Origin: Oleidesulfovibrio sp964593925
GTDB taxonomy: Bacteria > Desulfobacterota > Desulfovibrionia > Desulfovibrionales > Desulfovibrionaceae
Direction of reading: 5' to 3'
Length of the DNA: 64,000 nt
Assembly (NCBI GenBank): GCA_964593925.1
Contig: CAZQKM010000010.1
Span: forward strand, 1 to 64,000
Position 1 is the first letter of the stretch, and each line of letters opens with the position of its first letter. The position numbers and the translations under genes are program-made. The notes under the pieces are model-generated. The model saw nothing but the letters and a program-made list of their open reading frames with translations, was not told the origin of the DNA and searched no databases. This document shows positions 17,733-27,081 of this stretch, one piece after another.

Positions 17733-18537
17733 AGTTCAGACTCCAGAGCTGCTTCAAATCACCCACCATGGCTTTCAAGCCAGAGGCCGGCCAGCTGTTG
17801 GGACCATCGCATAGCGCATTATCCGGGTCAGGGTGGCACTCCATAAATACCCCATTAGCCCCTGCCGCAACGGCAGCGCGAGCAAGCGCGGGCACATGGG
17901 AACGATCTCCCCCGGAGCATGCTCCAAGCCCTCCCGGCAACTGCACCGAGTGGGTGGCATCAAAAATCACAGGAACACCCAACGCACGTAATACAGCAAA
18001 ACCGCGGTAGTCCACCACCAGGTTATTATATCCAAAGCTTGTGCCACGCTCTGTAAGCAGCACGTTCCGGTTGCCGGAGGCGTGGAGCTTCTCCACCACG
18101 GGCTTCATATCCCACGGTGCCACGAACTGGCCTTTTTTGACATTCACAATGCGGCCTGTACGAGCCGCAGCCTGCAACAACGATGTCTGCCTACACAAAA
18201 AAGCCGGAATTTGTAAAATATCTGCAACCTCTGCCACGGCAGACGCCTGCTCCGGCTCATGGATATCCGTAACCACAGGCAGACCGGTTTTTTCACCAAT
18301 ACGGGCAAGCCATTCAAGCCCTGTGGCCATTCCCGGCCCACGAAAACTATGGGATGAGGTTCTGTTGGCCTTGTCAAAAGAGCTTTTGAATATTGCCGTG
18401 ATGCCATGAGCCGCGGCAGCTTCAGCCACGAGACAGGCTGTCTCCAAAGCCAGCTCGTAGCTTTCCAGCACACAGGGGCCCGCAATGATAAACGGCCCCT
18501 GACAAAGAGAGGTGTACAATTCGGATGAGCGCGTCAT
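17722..18537 (-). CDS. kdsA: 2-dehydro-3-deoxyphosphooctonate aldolase (Kdo-8-P synthase)
   Basis: 271 residues. Condenses phosphoenolpyruvate with arabinose-5-phosphate to give Kdo-8-phosphate. Family features are PFIIAGPCVLES at the N-terminus, FKSSFDKANRTS, GLPVVTDIHEP, and VIFDATHSVQLPGG with a metal-ligand histidine. It follows pyrG after a 160-base spacer and overlaps kdsC. The cluster therefore encodes consecutive steps in Kdo synthesis and LPS export. Confidence 0.95.
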   Translation of the reverse strand: MTRSSELYTSLCQGPFIIAGPCVLESYELALETACLVAEAAAAHGITAIFKSSFDKANRTSSHSFRGPGMATGLEWLARIGEKTGLPVVTDIHEPEQASAVAEVADILQIPAFLCRQTSLLQAAARTGRIVNVKKGQFVAPWDMKPVVEKLHASGNRNVLLTERGTSFGYNNLVVDYRGFAVLRALGVPVIFDATHSVQLPGGLGACSGGDRSHVPALARAAVAAGANGVFMECHPDPDNALCDGPNSWPASGLKAMVGDLKQLWSLNYAC

Positions 18538-18700
18538 AGGCCTTGCTTTCCATGGGTTATATGCCTGCCTGAAAACACCTTGTCCACAACGCTACGCCCC
18601 AACGCAGACCGAAACAGCCTAGCCGAACTCAGGCCGAAAGTAAAAGCCCGCAATACTGGGTAGAATGCGCCCCGGCGTACCCTGGCGTTGAAAGCAGACA

Positions 18701-20347
18701 CTAGGATTTGCTCTTTGCGGCCTGAGCCTCTGCCGCCTTGATAAAGTCGCGGAATAACGGATGCGGCTTCATGGGGTATGACTTGAATTCCGGGTGGAAC
18801 TGACAACCAAGAAACCACGGATGATCTTTAATTTCCACAATCTCCACAAGTTCACCATCAGGCGAAAGTCCGCTAAATACCAGCCCGCTCTGCTCCAAAC
18901 GGTCAAAATAGGCTTTATTGAACTCAAAACGATGCCGGTGGCGTTCGTCCACCCTGTCCACGCCATATGCAGTGTGGGCATTGGTACCTTTTACCAACAT
19001 GCAAGGGTACAAACCAAGACGCATGGTGCCGCCTTTCTCACTGCCAGAATCACGACGCTCAACCTGCTTGCGGCGAAAATCATACCACTCCGTCATCAGA
19101 TAAATGACAGTATCAGCTGTTTTGGCATCAAATTCGGCAGAGTTGGCATCGGCAATGCCTGCCACGTTTCTGGCGTACTCGATCACCGCACACTGCATGC
19201 CAAGACAGATTCCAAAAAAGGGCACGTTATTCTCACGCGCATGCCGGATAGCCAGTATTTTCCCCTCTACTCCGCGGCTACCGAATCCGCCGGGCACCAA
19301 AATACCGTCCAGCCCGTCAAGCAACCGTACCACATTGTCAGCGGTTATACTTTCTGAATTAACATACTTGAGCTTAACGGCAAGCTTGTTGGCCACTCCA
19401 CCGTGCACAAGTGCTTCGTGCAGGCTTTTGTAGGCCTCTTTCGAGTCTACATATTTGCCCACGATACCGATTGTCACACTTCCCTTGGGGTTAGTGCACG
19501 TGTTGACCAACTCTCGCCACTGGCCAAGATCAGGATTTTTGGCAGGTAACTGCAACATGATGGCAATCTTCTGATCAAAGCCTTCTTCATAAAATTTCAA
19601 TGGCACTTCGTAGATATTATTCACATCCACAGCAGAAAAAACAGCATCTTTTTCCACATCGCAGAACAAGGCAATTTTGGCTTTCAAGTCATCCGTGATG
19701 GCCTGTTGACAGCGACAAAGAATAATGTCGGGCTGGATGCCGATACTCCGCAGCTCTTTCACGCTATGCTGTGTGGGCTTGGTCTTATGCTCACCGGCTG
19801 CCCCAAGATATGGCACAAGCGTCAGGTGAATATACATACAGCGGGAACGCCCAAGGTCAGAACGCAACTGCCGGATAGCCTCAAGAAACGGCTGGCCTTC
19901 AATATCTCCCACAGTACCACCGATTTCAATCAACGCCACATCAATATCATCGTCGGCAAGATCCATGACCACGCGTTTGATTTCATCCGTGATATGAGGA
20001 ATGACCTGCACTGTACCGCCGAGGTAATCCCCCCGCCGCTCCTTGCTGATCACAAGATGATAGATAGAGCCGGAGGTATAGTTGTTGCGCTGGCCCAACG
20101 ACGTACCCAGATAGCGTTCGTAATGGCCAAGATCAAGATCGGTCTCCGCGCCATCGTCAGTCACATAGACTTCACCATGCTGAAACGGATTCATGGTACC
20201 CGGGTCAACATTGATATATGGATCAAGCTTCTGGATGGTGACTCTAAGCCCCCGGGCCTGAAGCAATGCGCCTATGGAGGCTGCTGCCAACCCTTTACCC
20301 AGCGAAGAAAGTACGCCGCCGGTAATAAAAATAAATTTGGTTTTCAT
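18701..20347 (-). CDS. pyrG: CTP synthase
   Basis: 548 residues. Makes CTP from UTP, ATP and glutamine; CTP is needed for CMP-Kdo, which may explain its place before kdsA. The N-terminal synthase domain shows FITGGVLSSLGKG. The C-terminal glutamine amidotransferase domain shows the oxyanion loop PGGFGSRG, nucleophile Cys in FFGICLGMQ and catalytic His in GCQFHPEF. ATG 20347 is chosen over the upstream TTG (20362) because GGCGGGAA lies just before it. Confidence 0.96.
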   Translation of the reverse strand: MKTKFIFITGGVLSSLGKGLAAASIGALLQARGLRVTIQKLDPYINVDPGTMNPFQHGEVYVTDDGAETDLDLGHYERYLGTSLGQRNNYTSGSIYHLVISKERRGDYLGGTVQVIPHITDEIKRVVMDLADDDIDVALIEIGGTVGDIEGQPFLEAIRQLRSDLGRSRCMYIHLTLVPYLGAAGEHKTKPTQHSVKELRSIGIQPDIILCRCQQAITDDLKAKIALFCDVEKDAVFSAVDVNNIYEVPLKFYEEGFDQKIAIMLQLPAKNPDLGQWRELVNTCTNPKGSVTIGIVGKYVDSKEAYKSLHEALVHGGVANKLAVKLKYVNSESITADNVVRLLDGLDGILVPGGFGSRGVEGKILAIRHARENNVPFFGICLGMQCAVIEYARNVAGIADANSAEFDAKTADTVIYLMTEWYDFRRKQVERRDSGSEKGGTMRLGLYPCMLVKGTNAHTAYGVDRVDERHRHRFEFNKAYFDRLEQSGLVFSGLSPDGELVEIVEIKDHPWFLGCQFHPEFKSYPMKPHPLFRDFIKAAEAQAAKSKS

Positions 20348-20588
20348 GTGATTCCCGCCCAAACATGATAAAATGTGGAAACAGCCGCTGAAAAAGCAGG
20401 TCCCGTCCGATCACGCTCCATCCTAGCAAAAAGAACCTCTTTTCGTCAGCCGTTGACGCCGCAGGCTCCTCGAACTATTATCAGCGGTTCCGGACTGACA
20501 ATGCCTTCGGCAAGCGCTATGTGCGTAACCGTGTGTTGCTACGGAATGGACTTTCCTCTGTCAAGCAAACATTTTTTCAGGAGCCGCC

Positions 20589-21410
20589 ATGACTCAGGTG
20601 CACACGCTGGTACTCACCGGCTACGGTACAAACTGCGAAATCGAATGCGCCCATGCCGCCCGCGTGGCAGGCGCCCATCAAGTTGAAATAGCCCACTTCT
20701 CTGATCTTATAACAGGGCGAACCCATCTTGAAGATTTTAACTTTCTTATTTTTCCCGGCGGCTTTCTGGATGGAGATGACCTGGGCGCGGCACAAGCAGC
20801 CGTCCAGCGCTGGCGGCATGCCACAACCCATGACGGTACCCCTCTCTTGGAGCAACTCAAACGTTTTTTTGAAAAAAACAGTCTCATCCTAGGTATCTGT
20901 AACGGCTTTCAGTTACTCGTAAAGCTCGGCCTGCTGCCTGCCCTTGGCTCCATGTATTTTGAACGCCAGGTCTCGCTCAGCCACAACGACTCTGCGCGCT
21001 ACGAAGACCGCTGGTGCCACCTTGCGGTTAATGAGCACAGCCCCTGCGTATTTACCAAGGGGGTGTCCTCAATGTATGTGCCCATCCGCCACGGCGAAGG
21101 TAAGCTTATTCCCAAAGACTCCCAAACCCTGCAACGCCTTGAAGCAGAAAACCTGATTGTGTTCCAGTACGCCGATCCGCATACGCTACGCCCCACACAG
21201 GAATACCCCTGGAACCCCAATGGTTCTCCCCTCGGCATTGCCGGTCTCACCGACCCATCAGGGCGAGTGCTGGGCATGATGCCACACCCCGAGGCATATC
21301 ACCACCCCACCAATCACCCCGGCTGGACCAGGGGTGAAATAGACACGCTGGGAACAATGCTTTTTAAAAATGCCGTAGCATATCTTGGCAGTACCCGAGA
21401 CAACGGATAG
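20589..21410 (+). CDS. purQ: Phosphoribosylformylglycinamidine synthase, glutaminase subunit (PurQ-like)
   Basis: 273 residues, class I glutamine amidotransferase of the purine pathway that supplies ammonia to PurL. The nucleophile Cys is in LGICNGFQLL and the His/Glu pair is in MMPHPEAYHH. It is longer than the usual ~225-residue PurQ, with a tail containing TNHPGWTRGE, resembling the longer PurQ-like glutaminases. An internal GAG Shine-Dalgarno (AGGAGCC) precedes ATG 20589. It is divergent from pyrG. purS and purL are not nearby. Confidence 0.88.
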   Translation: MTQVHTLVLTGYGTNCEIECAHAARVAGAHQVEIAHFSDLITGRTHLEDFNFLIFPGGFLDGDDLGAAQAAVQRWRHATTHDGTPLLEQLKRFFEKNSLILGICNGFQLLVKLGLLPALGSMYFERQVSLSHNDSARYEDRWCHLAVNEHSPCVFTKGVSSMYVPIRHGEGKLIPKDSQTLQRLEAENLIVFQYADPHTLRPTQEYPWNPNGSPLGIAGLTDPSGRVLGMMPHPEAYHHPTNHPGWTRGEIDTLGTMLFKNAVAYLGSTRDNG

Positions 21411-21478
21411 CATCACCGTCCGTACTGTCTGCCGTAACGCGGTTAGCGCACGGACTCCACAAAGCAGAGGCAAAAGAT

Positions 21479-21853
21479 ATGATTCCTTGCCATGTTTGCG
21501 GAAAAGACGCATCTAATCACTGGACGCTCGGCCTTACGCCGTCATCTGACAGCTTGAAAACAGGGCTTTGCGCAGAGCACGACTCGCAGGAGCACCGCTC
21601 TGCCGCTGCTAAGGCATGGGAACATCACATGCGCCACGAGATAAGCCGCACCATTGATTTGCAAGCCAGAGGCCAAGGGGCAGCGGCCTCGTATGTGCTG
21701 ACCATATTTTACTCAGGAGGAGGCACAGAGCAGGTCAAATGCGCTACGCACGCCATATTTGAAGACATGGCCCTACAGGTAACAACACCTGATGGCAACA
21801 TACGTTGTTATCTACTACGCTATATCAAAAGTTTTGAAATCAGCCCCCGATAA
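21479..21853 (+). CDS. Conserved hypothetical protein with an N-terminal CxxC
   Basis: 124 residues, start supported by AGAGG 6-7 bases upstream. It begins with a possible half zinc ribbon (IPCHVCGKDAS) and has a further Cys/His (LCAEHDSQEH) that could complete a metal site. The C-terminal half looks like alternating beta strands (YVLTIFYSGGG, IRCYLLRYIKSFEI). No membrane segment or signal peptide. I do not recognise a named family. It follows purQ by 68 bases on the same strand. Confidence 0.7.
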   Translation: MIPCHVCGKDASNHWTLGLTPSSDSLKTGLCAEHDSQEHRSAAAKAWEHHMRHEISRTIDLQARGQGAAASYVLTIFYSGGGTEQVKCATHAIFEDMALQVTTPDGNIRCYLLRYIKSFEISPR

Positions 21854-22027
21854 GTACGCAGGCCATTTTTTGCACCTCAAGATATTGCAAAAAATGCAGC
21901 ATACAGGGGACGCACGAAAAACAGACTGTGAGAGCATTCTCAGCATATATAATAGTATGCATTAAAAGCCAAAAAATACGACCATACCATTTCAAGTAAC
22001 CATACTGAACACGTCAAGGAGTCCTAC

Positions 22028-22447
22028 GTGCAATCTAAACTATCTGCCGATTTGGAAACATTGCTTGATACATGGAAAGACAACAACGGCACACGCAAGG
22101 CATTCTTGTTATTCAAAGAGCATCTGGAGTCTTTTGACGGTGTACGTCTTGACGTAAAAGCGCGGCCGGGAGTCAGCTACTCGTTGCGCGCCATGCACCC
22201 GCAACAAAAAGACAGAGGACTGTTTACTTTGGTGGATGTTATTGACGATGATCCCGCAAACCGCTGGGTTTCCGTCTGCTTTTATGAAGACATGATCAAC
22301 GACCCCGAAGAACTTGGAGACTTTGTTCCCGGCGGCCTGCTCGGTGAAGATGCCCATTGCCTTGACCTGGAAGAATGGGATGATCATCGCATTGCCTATA
22401 TCAAAACGCGCCTGACCGAGGCCATGGCATCCGCCAAAGGCAAATAG
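22028..22447 (+). CDS. Conserved hypothetical protein
   Basis: 139 residues from GTG 22028, supported by CAAGGAG 7 bases upstream. Soluble and acidic, alpha/beta by appearance, starting with a helix (LSADLETLLDTWKD) followed by strands (GVRLDVKARPGVSYSLRAM) and ending with a helix (IAYIKTRLTEAMAS). The FLLFKEHLESFDGV and WVSVCFYEDMI segments suggest a compact globular domain. I cannot assign a function. A TATAAT-like element in the AT-rich stretch near 21945 may be its promoter. Confidence 0.72.
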   Translation: MQSKLSADLETLLDTWKDNNGTRKAFLLFKEHLESFDGVRLDVKARPGVSYSLRAMHPQQKDRGLFTLVDVIDDDPANRWVSVCFYEDMINDPEELGDFVPGGLLGEDAHCLDLEEWDDHRIAYIKTRLTEAMASAKGK

Positions 22448-22524
22448 CCAACAAGCCCCCTTGGCCTTGCTGTCTGTGATGCTTGGACAGGTCGGCAGAA
22501 GCCCCATGGACAAAAAAATACACG

Positions 22525-22770
22525 CTACATGAAGTCCGGATCAATGGCGGCTCTGCCATTGTCCAGCATCACCTTGAGAAAATCGAGTGTTTTCCTATCC
22601 ACAGGCACTATGGGAAAGGTACTGGAACAATTATCACATTTTGTCACTGTGGGTACGACAGGATTCAGCACAGGCCTTTTATACTCACAAAACGGGCAGG
22701 GATAAAAAAGCAACAACTCAAGCCCCGCAGGCTTTACGGGAGCAAGTGGTTTGTGCGGTGCACTACTCAT
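22525..22770 (-). CDS. Small zinc-ribbon protein
   Basis: 81 residues with two CxxC pairs (CPFC and CDNC, 16 residues apart) expected to bind one zinc. It resembles small zinc-ribbon proteins found in sulfate reducers. The start ATG at 22770 shares its A with the gpmI stop codon (TGATG), so it is probably translated by coupling with gpmI. The function is unknown; this fold commonly binds nucleic acid or a partner protein. Confidence 0.72.
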   Translation of the reverse strand: MSSAPHKPLAPVKPAGLELLLFYPCPFCEYKRPVLNPVVPTVTKCDNCSSTFPIVPVDRKTLDFLKVMLDNGRAAIDPDFM

Positions 22771-24320
22771 CAGGATTCCTTCCTCAGTAGACTGTTGCCG
22801 GTCATGGCCTGGGGCTTGGCCACATTCCACATGTCAAGAATGGTAGGCGCGATATCGCCCAACTGCCCCTGTTCGGCAAGGGTCCATGGAACAGGGGCCC
22901 CCAGCAGCACCAAAGGAACGGGATTGGTGGTATGCGCTGTATGCGGGTTGCCATGCGCATCAAACATCTGCTCTGCATTGCCATGATCAGCCGTCAACAA
23001 TATCATACCGCCTTTTTGCAAAAATGCGTCCACAATTCTTCCCACGCATGCATCCACAGTCTGACATGCAGTTATGGCTGCGGGTAATACGCCGGTATGG
23101 CCAACCATATCAAGGTTTGCCAGGTTGCACACATACAGTGCATGCCCCTTGGCAAATGCATCAAGTAGCGCGGCAGTTACCTCATGCACGCTCATTTCCG
23201 GCTTAAGGTCATACGTGGCAACATCACGTGGTGAGGGTATCAGTATCCGCTCTTCTCCGGCAAAAGGCTCTTCTCGGCCGCCGTTGAAAAAATAGGTCAC
23301 ATGCGCATATTTTTCTGTTTCTGCAATGCGCACCTGGCTACACTCCATGCCAGCGATCACTTCCCCAAGGGTTTGGAGCAATTCTTCCCTGGCAAACGCC
23401 ACAGGTACGGCAAACGCGGCGTCATACGCAGTCATGGTGGCAAAGCCAGCCAGCTTTGGTACCGGGCCACGGTCAAAAGCCGCAAAGTCGGCATCCACAA
23501 AACAACGGGTCAACTGGCGTGCTCTGTCAGCCCTGAAGTTAAAAAAGAAAACGCCGTCTCCATCCATGATGCGGCTATTTACTCCATCTGCACCGGGTAT
23601 GCAGCACGGCTTGATGAACTCGTCGGTTTCACCTGTGGCATATGCTGTGCTGACTGCTTCTAATGCTGAAGCCCCCCCTCTACCCTCTCCATGCACAATG
23701 GCCCGCCACGCAAGCTCATTACGATCCCAACGTTGATCACGGTCCATGGCATAATAACGCCCAGAAACAGAGGCAATACGACCATGGCCAATGCGCGTGA
23801 GCACGGCTTCAAGCTCTTCCACAAAGCCTGCGCCGCTCTGTGGTGCGGTGTCTCGTCCATCCATAAAGGCATGCACACACACTGGCACACCGGCCTCATG
23901 TGCAGCCTCCAGCAGTGCATACAGGTGGCGTGTGTGACTATGCACGCCTCCGTCGGAAACAAGCCCGAGCAGATGTAGCGTCCCCCCGGATGCATACAAT
24001 GCCTCAAACAGCCCGGTCAGCGCAGGCAGCGAAGCCGCCCGCCCCTCTTCCACAGCCATGTCAATGCGCGTCATATCCTGATACACAACACGCCCGGCAC
24101 CGATATTCATATGACCCACTTCAGAGTTACCCATAAACCCCACGGGTAACCCCACAGCGCGCCCGGAACACTGCAATTCGGTGGAAGGATTTTTTGCCAC
24201 AAGGGCATCAAGAACAGGGGTATGCGCCATGGACACGGCGTTACTGCCTGATGCCGTTGCCAGCCCCCAGCCATCAAGGATCAGCAACAGCACAGGCACA
24301 TCTACAGCACCAGTCTTCAT
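22770..24320 (-). CDS. gpmI: 2,3-bisphosphoglycerate-independent phosphoglycerate mutase
   Basis: 516 residues, Mn-dependent glycolytic mutase of the alkaline phosphatase superfamily interconverting 3- and 2-phosphoglycerate. Metal and catalytic motifs: LLILDGWGLA (Asp16), GNSEVGHMNIGAGR with the phosphorylated Ser66, MDGRDTAP, and the C-terminal TADHGNAEQM. It starts 19 bases after rsfS and overlaps the zinc-ribbon gene. Intact. Confidence 0.96.
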   Translation of the reverse strand: MKTGAVDVPVLLLILDGWGLATASGSNAVSMAHTPVLDALVAKNPSTELQCSGRAVGLPVGFMGNSEVGHMNIGAGRVVYQDMTRIDMAVEEGRAASLPALTGLFEALYASGGTLHLLGLVSDGGVHSHTRHLYALLEAAHEAGVPVCVHAFMDGRDTAPQSGAGFVEELEAVLTRIGHGRIASVSGRYYAMDRDQRWDRNELAWRAIVHGEGRGGASALEAVSTAYATGETDEFIKPCCIPGADGVNSRIMDGDGVFFFNFRADRARQLTRCFVDADFAAFDRGPVPKLAGFATMTAYDAAFAVPVAFAREELLQTLGEVIAGMECSQVRIAETEKYAHVTYFFNGGREEPFAGEERILIPSPRDVATYDLKPEMSVHEVTAALLDAFAKGHALYVCNLANLDMVGHTGVLPAAITACQTVDACVGRIVDAFLQKGGMILLTADHGNAEQMFDAHGNPHTAHTTNPVPLVLLGAPVPWTLAEQGQLGDIAPTILDMWNVAKPQAMTGNSLLRKES

Positions 24321-24339
24321 GACGCCACCTCACAGTCCC

Positions 24340-24720
24340 TTATGGCACAGGCAAAAGTAGTTTTGGGGCATCTGCCCACAACCCTTCAAGGTCATACAAC
24401 GACCTTGTATCCGGCTGAAAAATATTTACCACCACATCATTCATATCAAGCAGAATCCACGTGCCTGAATCGTAGCCTTCCACACGTAAAAACTCCAGAT
24501 TCTGCTGCTTGCAGTAAGCAAGAAGGGCATCTGCCAACGCTTGACCATGACGCACAGAGGTGGCACAAGCCACCAGCATATACTCTGTAAACCCACTGAT
24601 TCCACGCAAGTCAAAACCAAGAACATCAGAGGCTTTTTTTTCATGCAACAGGGTGGCCACGCATACCGCCTTTTCATCACTGCGTATGGGCGTATGCTGT
24701 TTTTCTTTTACCATTTGCAT
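24340..24720 (-). CDS. rsfS: Ribosomal silencing factor RsfS
   Basis: 126 residues. Binds ribosomal protein L14 and blocks subunit joining under starvation. Family core: KASDVLGFDLRGISGFTEY, then the GYDSGTWILLDMNDVVVNIF motif region. ATG 24720 is chosen because AAGGA lies about 10 bases upstream; the longer open frame to 25026 has no family similarity. It precedes gpmI, a common neighbour in Desulfovibrio. Confidence 0.93.
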   Translation of the reverse strand: MQMVKEKQHTPIRSDEKAVCVATLLHEKKASDVLGFDLRGISGFTEYMLVACATSVRHGQALADALLAYCKQQNLEFLRVEGYDSGTWILLDMNDVVVNIFQPDTRSLYDLEGLWADAPKLLLPVP

Positions 24721-25449
24721 CCCGGATATATCCTTAGGAAATGTTTGGACCATAGTCGCCCACCCCATACAGGCCAGGCGGAGAACGGCCCCGTTGAAGT
24801 CAGGCCTACCGGCCCAACCTACCAACGAGGGGTATAGTATGTTACTGTATTTGCTCCCACCTTGCAAACAGGAACATCCTCCAAGCCGTACTGCAAGACG
24901 ATTCCCCACATTTGGTGGCACAATCTGCACTAATATGCGCACCTGTCCAGCAAGGGGTGCCTGCTCTCTGTTTTGTGATGCATCCTCCACTAAAACACAG
25001 GCTGCCGCCACCGGACGCACGGGCAATAGCCAGATCTACCCATTCCTGCCGGAGCAGATTTGTATCCCCTCAAACCGTATCATCCCCATTGCCTGCGTAC
25101 TTCATATCCTTGCCTCCTGCCAACAGCAGCATGCAAAAGCGCAGTCCATGGGTATCGTTGGTCACATACGGTAGCATTTCACCTTATACCGTCAGCCCGC
25201 ATTAGATTTTACTCAAAAAAAAGCTGGGGCATATGCTTTTATGGTCACGTTGCCTACCGAGCGTAGAAAGGCGTGGAAACCAGGCAGCCAGAAAAACCCC
25301 TCGCTGGTATATGCATCCTCCACTGCCATTCCCCCAAAACGCTCCGGCTGGCTCTGCACAAATACTGCGGTTTTCCAAAGCGCTACCAGCTTTGTAAAAG
25401 GGTATGCAGGCACAACATTTTTACATATTGTATGCCGCAGGAGTCTTTC
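24721..25449. other. Gene-poor stretch upstream of rsfS and the MATE gene
   Basis: About 730 bases with no gene I can support. A 90-codon minus-strand frame (25213-25485) ending in GNVTIKAYAPAFF has a protein-like composition but overlaps the MATE start and matches no family I know; it may be the tail of a lost gene. The divergent promoters of rsfS and the MATE exporter must lie here. No tRNA or clear terminator was seen. Confidence 0.5.
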
Positions 25450-26832
25450 ATGCCTGCATCCTCTGTCTGCTCCACAAAAGGGCATCCTTTCCAGCGTGAT
25501 CCATCAGGAACATTTTTTTCCATGGCTGTTCCGGTACTCTTTTCACTGATTGCCGAACCACTGACAGGCCTTGCCGACACTGCATTTATCGCCAGGCTAG
25601 GTGACATACCACTCGCAGCCTTGGGGGTAGGAACCATGGCGCTGTCCGCTGTCTTATGGGCCTGTACCTGCATTGGCGTGGGGACACAAACCAAAATTGC
25701 CCAGGCGATGGGCGCACAAAATATCGACCGTGCTTCCAGAATATGCGGCACTGCCCTGCTATTGGGGTTTGCTCTGGGCGTGGTCGGGATGCTTGCACCG
25801 CTTCCAGTACTAAACCCCCTGGCTACAGCCATGGGTGCCCATGGCGAAATCACACTGCAAGCGGTGGAATACATCCGCCTGCGTCTCATAGGCGTACCGG
25901 CTTTTCTTGTCACCGTGGCGGCCATTGGCACCCTGCGCGGCCTGCAGGATATGCAGACCCCCCTCTGGGTGGCCTGCATCGTAAATGCCCTGAATATCGT
26001 ACTGGACTGGGTGCTCATTTTTGGGGTGGGGCCCTTTCCTGCGTTGGGTATATCCGGGGCGGCCCTGGCAACCTCTTGCAGCCAGTGGATAGGCGCAATC
26101 TGGACCCTTGTCGCGCTCCGCAAACACCTGGCCCCCATATGGCATGTCCACCTGCATGAGCTAAAAGCCTTATGCTCCATCAGCGGTGACCTTTTTGTAC
26201 GTTCCGGCATGGTGATTCTGTTCCTGCTTCTAAGTACACGCATGGCCACCATTGCCGGTGCAGACTCCGGCGCTGCCCATCAGGCAATCAGGCAATTTTT
26301 TATTTTTGCCACCCTGCTGCTGGATACCTTTGCCATCACGGGGCAAAGCCTCATTGCGCTGTTTTTCGGCCAAGGCAACATACAACTTGCCCGTCATGTG
26401 GCAACTCTTGTCTGCCGTTGGAGCCTATGGGTGGGCATTGCCATGGGCATTGCCATGATTGTGGGCCAAACTCCCATCATTTGGCTTTTGCTCCCCGAGA
26501 GCGCTGTGCATGTATTTATCCCTGCATGGATTGTGGCCGCCCTCATCCAACCCATAAGCGCACTATCTTTTGCCACAGACGGCGTACATTGGGGGACAGG
26601 TGACTTTCGATTCATCAGAAATGCTATGATCGTAGCCTCGACGCTGGCTGTTGCCGCATTATGGTTTACAGGCTACATGCAACCACAGGCGTTGCTCTGC
26701 TGGATATGGGGTGCACACGGACTGTGGACAGCCACTCGGGCGGTTTTCGGCTTGATGCGTATCTGGCCGGGCTCACGCAATGCACCCTTGGGGGTATACC
26801 ACCCAAACAAAACAACCGAGAGACAAAAATGA
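25450..26832 (+). CDS. MATE-family multidrug/cation efflux transporter
   Basis: 460 residues, about twelve predicted membrane helices in two halves, exporting organic cations or metabolites by H+ or Na+ antiport. Diagnostic features near the N-terminus are FSLIAEPLTGLADTAFIARLG and GTLRGLQDMQTPL, typical of the DinF branch. The start ATG 25450 has CAGGAG 6 bases upstream; the open frame extends further back, but that part is not MATE-like. The stop overlaps the following 71-aa gene as ATGA. Confidence 0.9.
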   Translation: MPASSVCSTKGHPFQRDPSGTFFSMAVPVLFSLIAEPLTGLADTAFIARLGDIPLAALGVGTMALSAVLWACTCIGVGTQTKIAQAMGAQNIDRASRICGTALLLGFALGVVGMLAPLPVLNPLATAMGAHGEITLQAVEYIRLRLIGVPAFLVTVAAIGTLRGLQDMQTPLWVACIVNALNIVLDWVLIFGVGPFPALGISGAALATSCSQWIGAIWTLVALRKHLAPIWHVHLHELKALCSISGDLFVRSGMVILFLLLSTRMATIAGADSGAAHQAIRQFFIFATLLLDTFAITGQSLIALFFGQGNIQLARHVATLVCRWSLWVGIAMGIAMIVGQTPIIWLLLPESAVHVFIPAWIVAALIQPISALSFATDGVHWGTGDFRFIRNAMIVASTLAVAALWFTGYMQPQALLCWIWGAHGLWTATRAVFGLMRIWPGSRNAPLGVYHPNKTTERQK

Positions 26833-27044
26833 CTTGCAAAGAAGCCGTTATCCTGGCTGTCAAGCTGGCCGGGAAAGAGCAAAAAGAACTTGTGGTGGGC
26901 AAGGCCGAGGGGCGGTGGCAGATCATGCACATGACCGACGCTGCATCTGATCATTTATCCCCCAGCCTGATTGTAACAGGGACCGGTATAAAATACCCTG
27001 AGGATGAATATCTTTTTTCTACCCTGGTCGCTGAGGGTGCATAG
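26829..27044 (+). CDS. Small conserved-looking protein coupled to the MATE exporter
   Basis: 71 residues starting at an ATG that overlaps the MATE stop codon (ATGA), a strong sign of translational coupling. It is soluble, with an N-terminal helix (CKEAVILAVKLAGKEQKEL) and a more polar C-terminus (GTGIKYPEDEYLFSTLV). It contains no Cys pair, membrane helix or signal. I do not recognise a family. The coupling suggests a role with the transporter or its stoichiometric co-production. A hairpin at 27058-27081 follows. Confidence 0.62.
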   Translation: MTCKEAVILAVKLAGKEQKELVVGKAEGRWQIMHMTDAASDHLSPSLIVTGTGIKYPEDEYLFSTLVAEGA

Positions 27045-27057
27045 GATTTACAAAACA

Positions 27058-27081
27058 GCCTTTGCAAGAACAGGCAAAGGC
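27058..27081 (+). terminator. Weak hairpin after the MATE operon
   Basis: GCCTTTGC (27058-27065) pairs with GCAAAGGC (27074-27081) around an 8-base loop, 13 bases after the stop codon. There is no T-run, so factor-independent termination is doubtful. Confidence 0.35.

Noticed and set aside
18534..18818. Minus-strand frame spanning the pyrG end and the pyrG-kdsA spacer
   Set aside because: Overlaps the C-terminal part of pyrG and has no family similarity; the spacer appears non-coding.
25213..25485. 90-codon minus-strand frame ending in GNVTIKAYAPAFF
   Set aside because: Overlaps the well-supported MATE start, has no ribosome-binding site and no family resemblance. At most the tail of a lost gene.
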